NCBI GenBank assembly: GCA_002842575.1
Contig: PHDJ01000012.1
Span: forward strand, 1-63,588
Reading direction: 5' to 3'
Source: Bacteroidetes bacterium HGW-Bacteroidetes-2
GTDB taxonomy: Bacteria > Bacteroidota > Bacteroidia > Flavobacteriales > Flavobacteriaceae
DNA length: 63,588 nt
Below are positions 34,522 through 43,936 of this stretch, piece by piece; the first letter of the stretch is position 1; every line of letters begins with the position of its first letter. The notes under the pieces were generated by a model. The model made no database searches. It had not been told where the DNA came from and saw nothing but the letters and a program-made list of their open reading frames with translations. Position numbers and translations under genes: made by a program.

Positions 34522-35583
34522 TTAAATTTTCAACAAGAAACTAACAGTATCTGTATTATCTGCATAGTCCCATAAATTAGGATATTGTGTTTTGCCAAAA
34601 GCGACTTCGGAATCCATAAAACCTGAGGCTACAACGCATTGAATGTTTGCGGTCTCTTGTTGAATTTTGGGTTTTAAATTTTCAAAAGAAGTGTAGTATT
34701 CATAAAAAACGGTAGCAATGGGAGAGGAGTAGGCGCTATCTTCTTTTAACATCAAAAAACCATTGTCTAATAGAGGAAATAAACTCATTAAATAAACCGC
34801 TTTGTTGTAATCATAATTGTTGGCATATTTTTGTTTGTTTACTAGAAAATTCCAAGGAAAAATGGCATTAAAAAAAGCATCAAAATTGTAGCCCTCTGGC
34901 ACAAAAAGCTTTGAAACATTTCTACAGCCTAAACCGTAATATCTGAAAATATCTTCTGCCAAACCCTTTAATTGTTCAGGAGTTTCCTTTCCAGTAAGGA
35001 CGGCAACAGAATTTCTGTTTTTTCTAATAATATGCGGATACTTGCTAAAGTAATAATCAAAATAACGAGCTGTATTGTTGCTGCCGGTTGCAATGATAGC
35101 ATCAAAATTTTCAAGTCGTTCTTCGGTAAAATGTATTTTTCCTATAAATTTTGGTTCTACTTTTTCAAGATACTTTGCTAAATAGGGCAAAAGTTGCTTG
35201 TCTTTGGACGATTGCTTAACTAAAACTTGATGTCCACAGAGTAAAACAGAAATAAAATCGTGAAAACCTACTAAAGGAATATTACCAGCCATGATGATTG
35301 CTACTCTTTTTTGCTGAATACCTTCAAGGTTGTATGCTTGTAGCCAGCAAATTAGTGAGTTTTCTTGTAAAGCCTCTGCCCAGCTTTTTAATGCAAACCG
35401 TATGTTTTCATTGGTAAACCATGCGTTATGATGTTCTGCTACCATTATTGTTTCAAGCATGCCTTCATAAAAAGAATCATTGTATGGAAGATCTCTTTTT
35501 TTTACCGGAGTTTCTGAGGTAAATTGGCTTATAAATTTTGCTAAAGCGATAAAAGCGTTCTTTCGTTCTGTTAATGTCATCAT
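34522..35583 (-). CDS. LuxC-like acyl-CoA reductase
   Basis: This 353-residue protein belongs to the LuxC/acyl-CoA reductase family of the aldehyde dehydrogenase superfamily. It has the nucleotide-binding segment IIATGSNNTARYFDYYF, the Lys of LVKQSSKDKQLL, and the catalytic cysteine in YYGLGCRNVSKLFVPEGY. The family reduces acyl-CoA or acyl-protein thioesters to aldehydes. It is divergent from the ferredoxin gene, and that pairing with serC and serA is frequent in Flavobacteriaceae. There is no luxD or luxE nearby. Physiological substrate unknown. The first ATG (35583) may be replaced by the next (35580), since the N-terminus is MM. Confidence 0.85.
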   Translation of the reverse strand: MMTLTERKNAFIALAKFISQFTSETPVKKRDLPYNDSFYEGMLETIMVAEHHNAWFTNENIRFALKSWAEALQENSLICWLQAYNLEGIQQKRVAIIMAGNIPLVGFHDFISVLLCGHQVLVKQSSKDKQLLPYLAKYLEKVEPKFIGKIHFTEERLENFDAIIATGSNNTARYFDYYFSKYPHIIRKNRNSVAVLTGKETPEQLKGLAEDIFRYYGLGCRNVSKLFVPEGYNFDAFFNAIFPWNFLVNKQKYANNYDYNKAVYLMSLFPLLDNGFLMLKEDSAYSSPIATVFYEYYTSFENLKPKIQQETANIQCVVASGFMDSEVAFGKTQYPNLWDYADNTDTVSFLLKI

Positions 35584-35587
35584 GCAA

Positions 35588-36001
<414 letters not shown>

Positions 36002-36025
36002 AACGTATTGCCTTTATATAATTTG

Positions 36026-36060
36026 AAAAACGAAAACCAATAAAGTTTTCGTTTTTTTTT
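36026..36060 (+). terminator. Terminator of the ferredoxin gene
   Basis: Stem AAAAACGAAAAC (36026-36037) with GTTTTCGTTTTT (36045-36056), 12 bp, 7-nt loop, followed by a T-run. It starts about 25 nt after the stop codon. Confidence 0.8.
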
Positions 36061-36130
36061 GTTTAAGAGAATTAGCTATTTTTCTTTAACTTTATTGTTA
36101 ACTTTTTTAAAGAAACTAAAACTAAACCGT

Positions 36131-37186
36131 ATGAAAACACTTTTACTTTTTATAGTTCTGTTTTTTACTGGAAATGTAATGTCTGCGCAATGTAGTTTTG
36201 ATAGTACCATCACTTCAATTCCTGATTTAAGTGGCGGAAACCAAGTACAATGTTCAGATCAAGTTATTGTTTTTACAGCTCCCGCCGGCTTTGATGCCTA
36301 CCAGTGGAAATACAAATTTAATACCTCAGGTACTCCCACAAATTTTCCAGGTGAAACCAATAATACACTTAGCATTGTAGCAGGCGATTTAGGTTTTGCC
36401 TACATTTTTGTTACCATAACGGATAACGGTTGTACAGAAAATTCTAACGATATCATGTTTGATACTTGGGTGTTTTTATCACCTGCCATATCCCATAGTC
36501 CAGATACCAATTTATGTTTTGGGGAAACTTCCATAATTTCTAATGCTTTTGGTGGCCCCCAAAATTTTAGATGGTACAAAGACGGGGTTATTGTGCAGGA
36601 AGGCACACAGGATTTTTATGAAGTATCAGAGGCTGGGTCCTATATTCTGGAAGTTTCGTATCCCCAATGTCCTAATCAATGGTTATCCAGTGGTGTTCCT
36701 GTATCTTTTACCATAACAGGAGATGCGGTATCTATTGTGGAAACGGACGGCACCTTATTCACTACAGAAAATGGAACAAATTATCAATGGTTTTTAGAAG
36801 GTACCGAAATTGCCGGAGCAAATACATTTTTCTATTCTCCTATAACCGCAGGCAATTATACCGTAGAAGTTACATTTCAAGGAGTAGAAACCTGCATTCT
36901 AATTTCAGACATTTATTTTTTTGATATACTTTCCGTAGCAGATGACTTATTTAATACAATTGTTTATTTTGAAAACACCGTTGCAAAAAACGCAAAATTT
37001 CTGCTTCACAACAAAACAAATCTAACCATTAGGTATAGCGTTTTTGATCTTTACGGCAAAGAAGTTATTTCTTCTACTTCTAACGCTTCAGCAATTGTTA
37101 TAGTTGTTGATTCATGGAAAAATGGAATTTATATCTGTAAAATCACTTCTGTATCTGGGAATATGCAAATAAAACTGGTCAAATAA
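36131..37186 (+). CDS. Type IX secretion cargo protein with Ig-like domains
   Basis: This 351-residue protein starts MKTLLLFIVLFFTGNVMSAQ (signal, cleaved around A19). Ig/PKD-like beta domains follow (YQWKYKF, LCFGETSIISNAFGGPQNF, FRWYKDGVIVQEG and YQWFLEGTEIAGANTFFYS). The C-terminal ~75 residues are a type A T9SS sorting domain, ending YGKEVISS..WKNGIYICKI and MQIKLVK. The upstream start 36059 would place the signal helix too late, so ATG at 36131 is preferred. Probably exported and anchored or released; no catalytic domain seen. Confidence 0.85.
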   Translation: MKTLLLFIVLFFTGNVMSAQCSFDSTITSIPDLSGGNQVQCSDQVIVFTAPAGFDAYQWKYKFNTSGTPTNFPGETNNTLSIVAGDLGFAYIFVTITDNGCTENSNDIMFDTWVFLSPAISHSPDTNLCFGETSIISNAFGGPQNFRWYKDGVIVQEGTQDFYEVSEAGSYILEVSYPQCPNQWLSSGVPVSFTITGDAVSIVETDGTLFTTENGTNYQWFLEGTEIAGANTFFYSPITAGNYTVEVTFQGVETCILISDIYFFDILSVADDLFNTIVYFENTVAKNAKFLLHNKTNLTIRYSVFDLYGKEVISSTSNASAIVIVVDSWKNGIYICKITSVSGNMQIKLVK

Positions 37187-37298
37187 TTTATTTTGTGGGG
37201 TATTTATAGGTTTGAAATAACATTATGTTAATATAGATTTTGAAGTTTGTCTTTTCAAAAAGATTTTTTTGTACTTTGGTCTATCTGCAATCAACCTT

Positions 37299-38174
37299 AT
37301 GCCTTATTGCTTATACATATTTATACTTATTCTAGTAGTTTACTTGAGTATTAGTCTTGTGCTTTACTATGTGCAAGATTACTTTTTATTTAAGCCCGAA
37401 AAACTTTCCAAAGATTTTCAATTTTATTATGAAAACCAGCGGGTAGAGGAATATAATTTAGAAACCGAAGATGGTGCTGTTATCAACGGGTTACATTTTA
37501 AGGTGGACCACCCAAAAGGGATTGTTTTCTACTTGAAGGGAAATTCTAAAAGTATCAAAGGTTGGGGAAAATTTGCAGTAGATTTTACCCGTCATGGTTT
37601 TGAAGTTATTATGCTCGATTACCGGGGTTTTGGTAAAAGTACTGGAAGACGCTCTCAAAAAGCCATTCAAAAGGATTTGCAAATCGTTTATGATAAAATA
37701 AAGGAAAAGGTTTTAGAACGCTATATTATACTTTACGGAAGGTCTTTAGGATCTGGGTTTGCTACAAAACTTGCCTCCCAAAACCATCCACGTATGCTTA
37801 TACTAGATGCCCCTTATTATAGTTTAACCAAAGTAACTGCCCGTTATATGCCTTTTATGCCGCTTTCGCTTTTGATGAAATATCCATTACCTACCTACAA
37901 ATGGATAAAATATGTAAAATGCCCTATTCATATTATTCACGGTACAAAAGATGGCTTGATTCCTTTTAAAAGCAGTATCAAACTTTCGCAACTAAATCCT
38001 AAAAACACAAGACTTTATGCAGTTATAGGCGGTGGACATAAAAATTTAAACAACTTTGAATCCTATCATAAAATGCTGGGGGAAATTATTCATTCCATTA
38101 AAGAAAAAGTGAATTTAGAAGGAAGCAGTTTTTCTGTAGTACACAGCGCAAAAAAATCTAAATTTAATGGTTAA
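37299..38174 (+). CDS. Membrane-anchored alpha/beta hydrolase (first of a tandem pair)
   Basis: A 291-residue alpha/beta hydrolase with an N-terminal hydrophobic helix (about 1-26, ending YLSISLVLYYVQDYF), the nucleophile elbow YGRSLGSG, and candidates for the acid and base in HGTKDGLIPF and GGGHKNLNNF. The oxyanion segment usually HGN reads FYLKGNSKSIKG, so the conserved His is Lys here. A TTG at 37269 would add ten residues; ATG at 37299 is preferred. It overlaps the next gene by 8 nt. It may be a lipase/esterase-type enzyme of the BEM46 group, substrate unknown. Confidence 0.8.
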   Translation: MPYCLYIFILILVVYLSISLVLYYVQDYFLFKPEKLSKDFQFYYENQRVEEYNLETEDGAVINGLHFKVDHPKGIVFYLKGNSKSIKGWGKFAVDFTRHGFEVIMLDYRGFGKSTGRRSQKAIQKDLQIVYDKIKEKVLERYIILYGRSLGSGFATKLASQNHPRMLILDAPYYSLTKVTARYMPFMPLSLLMKYPLPTYKWIKYVKCPIHIIHGTKDGLIPFKSSIKLSQLNPKNTRLYAVIGGGHKNLNNFESYHKMLGEIIHSIKEKVNLEGSSFSVVHSAKKSKFNG

Positions 38175-38958
38175 AAAAATTATTTTTGCGGTGCTCTTAA
38201 TTTACTCTATGCTTTTAGCTTCTATTACCATTTTTCAAGAAAAACTAATCTTTTTACCAACCGATTTACCACAGGAATATGCGTATTCCTTTACCCAACC
38301 TTTTGAAGAAATAAATCTTACGGCTAAAGATGGTGCGATTCTAAACGCCATTCATTTTAAAACAGAACATCCTAAAGGGGTCATTCTTTATTTTCACGGT
38401 AATTCTGGCAATTTATCTCGTTGGGGTGAAATAACTTCCTATTTTATTCAGTACAACTACGATGTATTAGTAATGGACTATCGCACGTATGGAAAAAGTA
38501 CAGGCAAATTAAGTGAAGAAGCACTTTATGAAGATGCCCAACTATTTTATACCTATTTGCTTGAAAACTATGCAGAATCGTCTATAATCGTTTATGGACG
38601 TTCTTTAGGAACAACGTTTGCAACAGCTGTTGCAGCATCCAATCGACCGAAAATGCTTATTTTAGAAACGCCTTTTTACAATTTGCATTCGGTGGCTAAA
38701 AAACGATTTCCTATTTTTCCGATAGATTATTTGTTGAAATATTCGTTTGAAACCAACCAATTAATGCAACAAGTTGATTGTGATTTAGTAGTGTTTCATG
38801 GCACAGAAGATAAAGTTGTGCCTTTTGCCTCCGGAAAACGATTGTTTGATAGTGCGCCTTCTAAACAGAAAGAGTTTATCGAAATTTCAGGAGCAGAACA
38901 TAATAATTTAATCGATTTTGAACTGTATCATACGGTTATAAAAAGAATATTACCATAA
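38167..38958 (+). CDS. Membrane-anchored alpha/beta hydrolase (second of a tandem pair)
   Basis: A 263-residue paralogue of the preceding gene (same RSLG motif, same order of blocks). It has an N-terminal helix (about 4-21, KIIFAVLLIYSMLLASIT), the oxyanion motif YFHGNSGNLSRWG, nucleophile YGRSLGTTF, acid HGTEDKVVPF and base GAEHNNL. Here the HGN motif is intact, in contrast to the first copy. Homologues are called BEM46-like serine hydrolases. It converges with the lipoprotein gene downstream, only 3 nt away. Confidence 0.82.
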   Translation: MVKKIIFAVLLIYSMLLASITIFQEKLIFLPTDLPQEYAYSFTQPFEEINLTAKDGAILNAIHFKTEHPKGVILYFHGNSGNLSRWGEITSYFIQYNYDVLVMDYRTYGKSTGKLSEEALYEDAQLFYTYLLENYAESSIIVYGRSLGTTFATAVAASNRPKMLILETPFYNLHSVAKKRFPIFPIDYLLKYSFETNQLMQQVDCDLVVFHGTEDKVVPFASGKRLFDSAPSKQKEFIEISGAEHNNLIDFELYHTVIKRILP

Positions 38959-38961
38959 AAA

Positions 38962-39405
38962 TTAGTCCATCTCCTTGGAGACATCGTTGCAATTGGTTTT
39001 TGTGATTTCTGTTGTAGTTTCTTTGCCACTATCTCTGTCAAACATTTCGCCATTTATTTCCACTTGACCGGGTCGTTTTATTTGAATTTTGTCTTTTAAT
39101 AGGGTTAACTCTATTTCTTCCATCTGATTTTGTCCTTCTATCCAATAGTCAAAAGTTGCTTTTATGACGTTGTCTTTTAGGTTTCCAAAAAAATCACCTT
39201 CGGTTTTGTCTTTTCCGATACTTTCAATAATGTAGGTGCCTAGCACTTCCTTTCCTTCTATTTCTAGTGCAATAACCGAGGTTATTCCTTTTTCAGAAGA
39301 AGCAAAACACATTCTGCCATCTTGTATTTTATCTTTTGTTTCGCTTTTACATGCGCCAAGAAGCAATATCACAAAAAAGAAGAAAATGTTTATACTGGTT
39401 TTCAT
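38962..39405 (-). CDS. Small lipoprotein, unknown function
   Basis: A 147-residue protein with a type II signal (MKTSINIFFFFVILLLGACK, Cys at 19, lipobox LGAC). The mature part, FASSEKGITSVIALEIEGKE and VLGTYIIESIGKDKTEGDFF, is a beta-rich region with no family I can name; a cysteine in TNCNDV is near the end. Its stop is 3 nt from the end of the hydrolase on the other strand, so the transcripts overlap. Confidence 0.65.
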   Translation of the reverse strand: MKTSINIFFFFVILLLGACKSETKDKIQDGRMCFASSEKGITSVIALEIEGKEVLGTYIIESIGKDKTEGDFFGNLKDNVIKATFDYWIEGQNQMEEIELTLLKDKIQIKRPGQVEINGEMFDRDSGKETTTEITKTNCNDVSKEMD

Positions 39406-39516
39406 AAGGAGCGTGGGTGTAATTTAATTTTAAAAATAAGCAATAAAAAAATAGAAAAGAAATGTTTGTTGGGCAAGTGCTTAGATAAATTTAATGCCAT
39501 AGTATATGTAACTAAA

Positions 39517-39981
39517 TTAATTGTTATACGGATAGATATAACCCCGAAGGCCTTTGTTTGTGTAAACGGGATAGATAAAGGGCATAGAAACATCCTGATA
39601 AACAGTGTTTTTTACCCGATCTCCATCAGAATAGTTGGGTGTTCTTACTTGAAATTGTATGCTTGGTTCTTTGGCAGCAGGTCTTGCAAATCCCAAACTT
39701 TCTGCGGTATATTCTTTTTGCACTGAGTTTTTTCGGTTGAGGTAAGCATCTTGATTGCTAAGAGCATCCATCATGCTTACAGGATTCCAATAATTTGATG
39801 CGGTAACTTGTAGTTTTTTTGAAAACTTTGCTTTTTTAGTAAGTTGCAGAAAGTTACTGTTTTCAACAACAAAAACAGCGGGTAGCGTTTCCTCAGAAAA
39901 GGTGAGAAACTTTGCTCCAAATTCCTGAGAAAAAGAAGTAAAGCCGCTACTGAAAATAAAGAAAATAAATAGTTTTTTCAC
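39517..39981 (-). CDS. Secreted protein of unknown function
   Basis: A 154-residue protein with a signal peptide (MKKLFIFFIFSSGFTSFSQE, cleaved near position 18). The mature part has no recognised domain; AVFVVENSNFLQLTKKAKFS and PFIYPVYTNKGLRGYIYPYN are the visible landmarks. Single gene downstream of secA on the same strand, separated by its terminator. Probably exported to the periplasm or outer membrane. Function unknown. Confidence 0.6.
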   Translation of the reverse strand: MKKLFIFFIFSSGFTSFSQEFGAKFLTFSEETLPAVFVVENSNFLQLTKKAKFSKKLQVTASNYWNPVSMMDALSNQDAYLNRKNSVQKEYTAESLGFARPAAKEPSIQFQVRTPNYSDGDRVKNTVYQDVSMPFIYPVYTNKGLRGYIYPYNN

Positions 39982-40080
39982 CTTTTTATTTTTTACAAAT
40001 ATAGAAAACGTTTTTGAATTTAAAAGGGAGCAATGTTTATGCCAAGATTAAAAATAAAAACTGTAGTTGTATATAAATAA

Positions 40081-40108
40081 AAAACCCGAAGTTTTGCTTC
40101 GGGTTTTT
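40081..40108 (-). terminator. Terminator of secA
   Basis: A perfect 11-bp stem AAAACCCGAAG (40081-40091) and CTTCGGGTTTT (40097-40107) with a 5-nt loop. On the minus strand it is followed by a T-run. It lies 20 nt after the secA stop. Confidence 0.85.
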
Positions 40109-40127
40109 AAATAATTTAAAGTAGGTT

Positions 40128-43100
40128 TTATTCGTCCACTAGCACCCATTCTCCTTTATCTAGAAGTGGTATCGCTTGTTTAAATTTCATCGATTTGTTT
40201 TCACCACTCATCACGTGTTTAATGGTTACTTTATCGTTTCTTCCTATCTTAGGTTTGTCTCTCACAATAGTTTCGGTGACTTGCTGTCTTTGTTGTGTGT
40301 TTCCGGCCGCCCTAGATTGCGCTGCACGTTCATCCATATTGGGTATTTCGTCTTTTTGCGTTTTTAGATTTTCTTTGCTTCTGCGTTGTCTTGCTTCCTG
40401 TATTTGTGTTTGTTCTTGATTAGGAAGTTCTCCTTTAAACAAGAAAGAAACCACATCTTTATTTACTTTTTCAATCATAGCTTTAAACAATTCAAATGCT
40501 TCAAATTTGTAAATTAGCAATGGGTCTTTTTGTTCGTGTACCGCTAATTGCACCGATTGTTTTAACTCATCCATTTTGCGAAGGTGGGTTTTCCAAGCGT
40601 CGTCAATAATGGCAAGGGTGATGTTTTTTTCGAAATCGTTTATAAGTTGTTTTCCTTTTGTTTCATACGCTTTTTCCAAGTCGGTAGCCACATTTAATGT
40701 TTTTACGCCATCGGTAAAAGGCACAAGGATGCGTTTGTACAAGTCTTTTTGTTGTTCATACACATTTTTAATCACCGGAAATGCCAGCTCTGCATTGCGA
40801 ATCATTTTATCGTGGTAATGTTGATACACACTTTTATACACAATACCAGCAATTTCAATATAGTCTTTTTTCTCAAATTCGATTTCTGTAATAGGCGAGC
40901 TCATGGAGAAGAAACGAATCAGTTCAAACTCAAAATTCTTGTAATCTTGCGAAACTTTATTGAATTGGGCTATCACTTCGGAAGTGTCGTAAATCATGTT
41001 AGCGATATCCACACGAAGGCGTTCTCCAAATAAAGCATTGTAACGGCGTTTGTAAACCACTTCCCTTTGGGCATTCATCACGTCATCATATTCTAATAAT
41101 CGTTTACGAATACCAAAGTTGTTTTCTTCCACTTTTTTCTGTGCACGTTCAATGGATTTTGAAATCATAGAGTGCTGAATTACATCGCCTTCTTTTAATC
41201 CCATTCTGTCCATAAGTTTTGCGATACGTTCGCTTCCAAACAAACGCATCAAATTGTCTTCTAAAGACACATAAAATTGAGAACTTCCCGGGTCACCTTG
41301 ACGACCGCTACGACCTCTAAGCTGTCTGTCCACACGTCTTGAGTCGTGACGTTCAGTACCCACAATTGCCAATCCACCGGCTTTTTTTACTTCGTCGGTA
41401 AGCTTGATATCGGTACCACGACCTGCCATATTGGTGGCGATGGTCACTACTCCGGAGTGTCCTGCTTCTTCTACAATTTGCGCTTCTTTTTTATGAAGTT
41501 TGGCATTAAGGACATTGTGTTTTATATTTCTGATGGTAAGCATGCGGCTTAACAATTCTGAAATTTCTACCGATGTTGTTCCTATAAGTACCGGTCTTCC
41601 GGCATTGGAAAGTTCTACTACCTCTTCAATAACGGCGTTGTATTTTTCTCTTTTGGTTTTGTAAATTTTGTCTTCTCTGTCGTGGCGGGTTACGGGTCTG
41701 TTGGTTGGTATTTCTACCACATCCAATTTGTATATTTCCCAAAGTTCGCCTGCTTCTGTAACAGCAGTACCGGTCATACCGGCAAGTTTGCGGTACATTC
41801 TAAAGTAGTTTTGCAAGGTAACAGTGGCGAAGGTTTGCGTCATCGCCTCAATTTTCACATTTTCTTTTGCTTCAATGGCTTGATGAAGTCCGTCGCTATA
41901 TCGGCGTCCGTCCATAATACGACCTGTTTGCTCATCTACAATCATCACTTTGTTATCCATTACCACATATTGGCTGTCTTTTTCAAAGAGGGCGTAGGCT
42001 TTTAATAATTGGCTCATCGTGTGAATGCGTTCGCTTTTTACGCCAAACTCTCTAAACAATTCTTCTTTTTCTTCTGCTTCTTTTTCTTTGGTAAGTTCTT
42101 TATTTTCAATTTTGGCAATTTCTAAACCTATTTCTGGCATCACAAAGAAATTTGGGTCATCTTCTCCAGAAAGGTAATCTACGCCTTTATCGCTTAATTC
42201 TATTTGGTTATTTTTTTCATCAATCACAAAATACAACTCTTTATCTACTAAAGGCATTTCTTTGTTGTTGTCCTGCATATAATGATTTTCGGTTTTTTGT
42301 AGAATTTGTTTTATTCCCTCCTCTGAAAGGTATTTAATCAGGGGTTTGTTTTTAGGAAGTCCTCTAAAAACACGTAATAAAAGTAAACCTCCTTCTTTGG
42401 TATTGCCTTGTGCAATTAGTTTTTTTGATTCCGCCAAAACTCCGGTAAGGTATTGCCGTTGGATGCTTACCAAATCGCTTATTTTAGGTTTTAGTTCATT
42501 AAATTCGTGACGGTCACCTTCGGGCACAGGTCCTGAAATAATTAATGGTGTTCTGGCATCATCAATTAAAACGGAATCGACCTCATCTACAATGGCGAAA
42601 TGGTGCGGACGTTGTACTAGATCATCTGGCGCGTTTGCCATATTGTCTCTTAGATAATCAAAACCAAATTCGTTATTGGTGCCAAAAGTAATATCCGCAT
42701 TATATGCTCTTCTTCTTTCTATAGAGTTGGGTTGGTGATAATCAATACAGTCTACAGAAAGGCCGTGAAATTGATAAATAGGTGCCATCCACGCACTATC
42801 TCTTTTTGCCAAGTAGTCATTTACGGTTACTAAGTGTACACCATTTCCTGCAAGGGCATTAAGATAAACAGGTAAGGTAGCTACTAAGGTTTTTCCTTCT
42901 CCTGTTTGCATTTCTGCTACTTTGCCTTGGTGTAAAGCAATACCACCTATAAGCTGTACGTCATAGTGCACCATATCCCAAGTAATTTCTTTACCTGCGG
43001 CATCCCAAGAGTTGGACCAAATGGCTTTATCGCCATCTAGGGTAACATAATTTTTTTCTGCAGAAAGTTGGCGGTCAAAAGCCGTGGAAGTAACTTCTAG

Positions 43101-43484
43101 TGTTTTGTTCTCTACAAATCGTTTTGTAGTTTCTTTTAAAACGGCAAAAGCTTCCGGAAGGATTTCATCTAATGTTTTTCTCTCGATAGCATAGATGTCG
43201 TCTTTTATTTTGTCAATCTGCACATAGATTTCTTCTTTACGATTGATGTCTTCTGTGGTATTTGCTTCTTCTGAAAGTTTTATAGTTTCGGCATCTAGCT
43301 CTTTGTGTGCTTCTTTAATTTTTTTACGGAAATCATCCGATTTTGCTCGAAGCTCATCTAAAGAAAGGTTTGCAATTTGAGCTTCATGTTTTTTTATTTG
43401 AAGGACAATTGGCATGATTTCGCCAATATCTTTTTTGGATTTATCGCCTATAAAAACTTTTAATACTTTATCTAAAAAAGTCAT
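40128..43484 (-). CDS. secA: Protein translocase ATPase SecA
   Basis: SecA drives precursor proteins through SecYEG. The 1118-residue protein has Walker A TGEGKT (194-199), the DEVDSVLIDDARTPL box, the GTDIKL, TNMAGRG and RQLRGRSGRQGDPGSS helicase blocks, and a Bacteroidota-type long insertion before and after the NBD1 segment (KTENHYMQDNNKEMPLVDKE). It is longer than the 840-900 residues of E. coli. The C-terminal zinc-binding SecB tail (CxC..CHC) is absent; the end is GENKSMKFKQAIPLLDKGEW followed by VLVDE. Single-gene unit between two terminators. This implies SecB-independent delivery or another docking mode. Confidence 0.97.
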   Translation of the reverse strand: MTFLDKVLKVFIGDKSKKDIGEIMPIVLQIKKHEAQIANLSLDELRAKSDDFRKKIKEAHKELDAETIKLSEEANTTEDINRKEEIYVQIDKIKDDIYAIERKTLDEILPEAFAVLKETTKRFVENKTLEVTSTAFDRQLSAEKNYVTLDGDKAIWSNSWDAAGKEITWDMVHYDVQLIGGIALHQGKVAEMQTGEGKTLVATLPVYLNALAGNGVHLVTVNDYLAKRDSAWMAPIYQFHGLSVDCIDYHQPNSIERRRAYNADITFGTNNEFGFDYLRDNMANAPDDLVQRPHHFAIVDEVDSVLIDDARTPLIISGPVPEGDRHEFNELKPKISDLVSIQRQYLTGVLAESKKLIAQGNTKEGGLLLLRVFRGLPKNKPLIKYLSEEGIKQILQKTENHYMQDNNKEMPLVDKELYFVIDEKNNQIELSDKGVDYLSGEDDPNFFVMPEIGLEIAKIENKELTKEKEAEEKEELFREFGVKSERIHTMSQLLKAYALFEKDSQYVVMDNKVMIVDEQTGRIMDGRRYSDGLHQAIEAKENVKIEAMTQTFATVTLQNYFRMYRKLAGMTGTAVTEAGELWEIYKLDVVEIPTNRPVTRHDREDKIYKTKREKYNAVIEEVVELSNAGRPVLIGTTSVEISELLSRMLTIRNIKHNVLNAKLHKKEAQIVEEAGHSGVVTIATNMAGRGTDIKLTDEVKKAGGLAIVGTERHDSRRVDRQLRGRSGRQGDPGSSQFYVSLEDNLMRLFGSERIAKLMDRMGLKEGDVIQHSMISKSIERAQKKVEENNFGIRKRLLEYDDVMNAQREVVYKRRYNALFGERLRVDIANMIYDTSEVIAQFNKVSQDYKNFEFELIRFFSMSSPITEIEFEKKDYIEIAGIVYKSVYQHYHDKMIRNAELAFPVIKNVYEQQKDLYKRILVPFTDGVKTLNVATDLEKAYETKGKQLINDFEKNITLAIIDDAWKTHLRKMDELKQSVQLAVHEQKDPLLIYKFEAFELFKAMIEKVNKDVVSFLFKGELPNQEQTQIQEARQRRSKENLKTQKDEIPNMDERAAQSRAAGNTQQRQQVTETIVRDKPKIGRNDKVTIKHVMSGENKSMKFKQAIPLLDKGEWVLVDE

Positions 43485-43509
43485 ATGTTTAATTTGGTAT
43501 TTATTGCTT

Positions 43510-43544
43510 CAAAATTAAGCAAAAAAAAAGCCTCCAAAGAGACT
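43510..43544 (-). promoter_or_regulatory. secA promoter embedded in the upstream terminator
   Basis: Minus strand: stem AGTCTC (43544-43539), loop TTTG (43538-43535), GAGGCT (43534-43529) and a T-run form the terminator of the DUF2795 gene. The loop TTTG is also a -33 box, 17 bp from the -7 box TAATTTTG (43517-43510), for secA at 43484. Confidence 0.6.
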
Positions 43545-43566
43545 TTTAATATGTTTTCGTTATTAA

Positions 43567-43788
43567 TTAATATTCGTCCTCGTTCCAAAGGTAATCTTCG
43601 TCGGTAGGATAATCGGGCCAGATTTCATCAATCGAGTCGTAAGAATCACCTTCATCTTCGATTGCTTGTAAATTTTCTACCACTTCTAAAGGAGCTCCAG
43701 TTCTAATTGCATAATCAATTAGTTCGTCCTTTGATGCAGGCCAAGGCGCATCACTTAAATAAGATGCTAATTCTAATGTCCAATACAT
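43567..43788 (-). CDS. DUF2795 family small protein
   Basis: A 73-residue acidic protein, MYWTLELASYLSDAPWPASK, then DELIDYAIRTGAPLEVVENL and QAIEDEGDSYDSIDEIWPDY. The Trp/Pro-rich start and the ELIDYAIRTGAPLEVVENLQ helix match DUF2795. Some members are found near stress genes. The gene stands between the PduO-type gene and secA and ends at the terminator that doubles as the secA promoter. Confidence 0.85.
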   Translation of the reverse strand: MYWTLELASYLSDAPWPASKDELIDYAIRTGAPLEVVENLQAIEDEGDSYDSIDEIWPDYPTDEDYLWNEDEY

Positions 43789-43936
43789 AACACTTTGGTT
43801 TAATTTTCTGCAAAAATAATTTTTTAGATTAAAAAGTCAAGAAAAATCGTAATTATTTCTACATTATTTTTAAGAACGTTACTCTTTTTTTTATAAGAGT
43901 TTGAATATGAACTTTTTATACTTTTAGAAATAATGG

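Noticed and set aside
34522-35583. Bioluminescence luxCDE operon
   Set aside because: Only a LuxC-like gene is present and no luciferase, LuxD or LuxE homologue lies nearby.
36400-36924. Short ORFs within the T9SS protein gene
   Set aside because: Alternate frames of the secreted protein; no independent start or family support.
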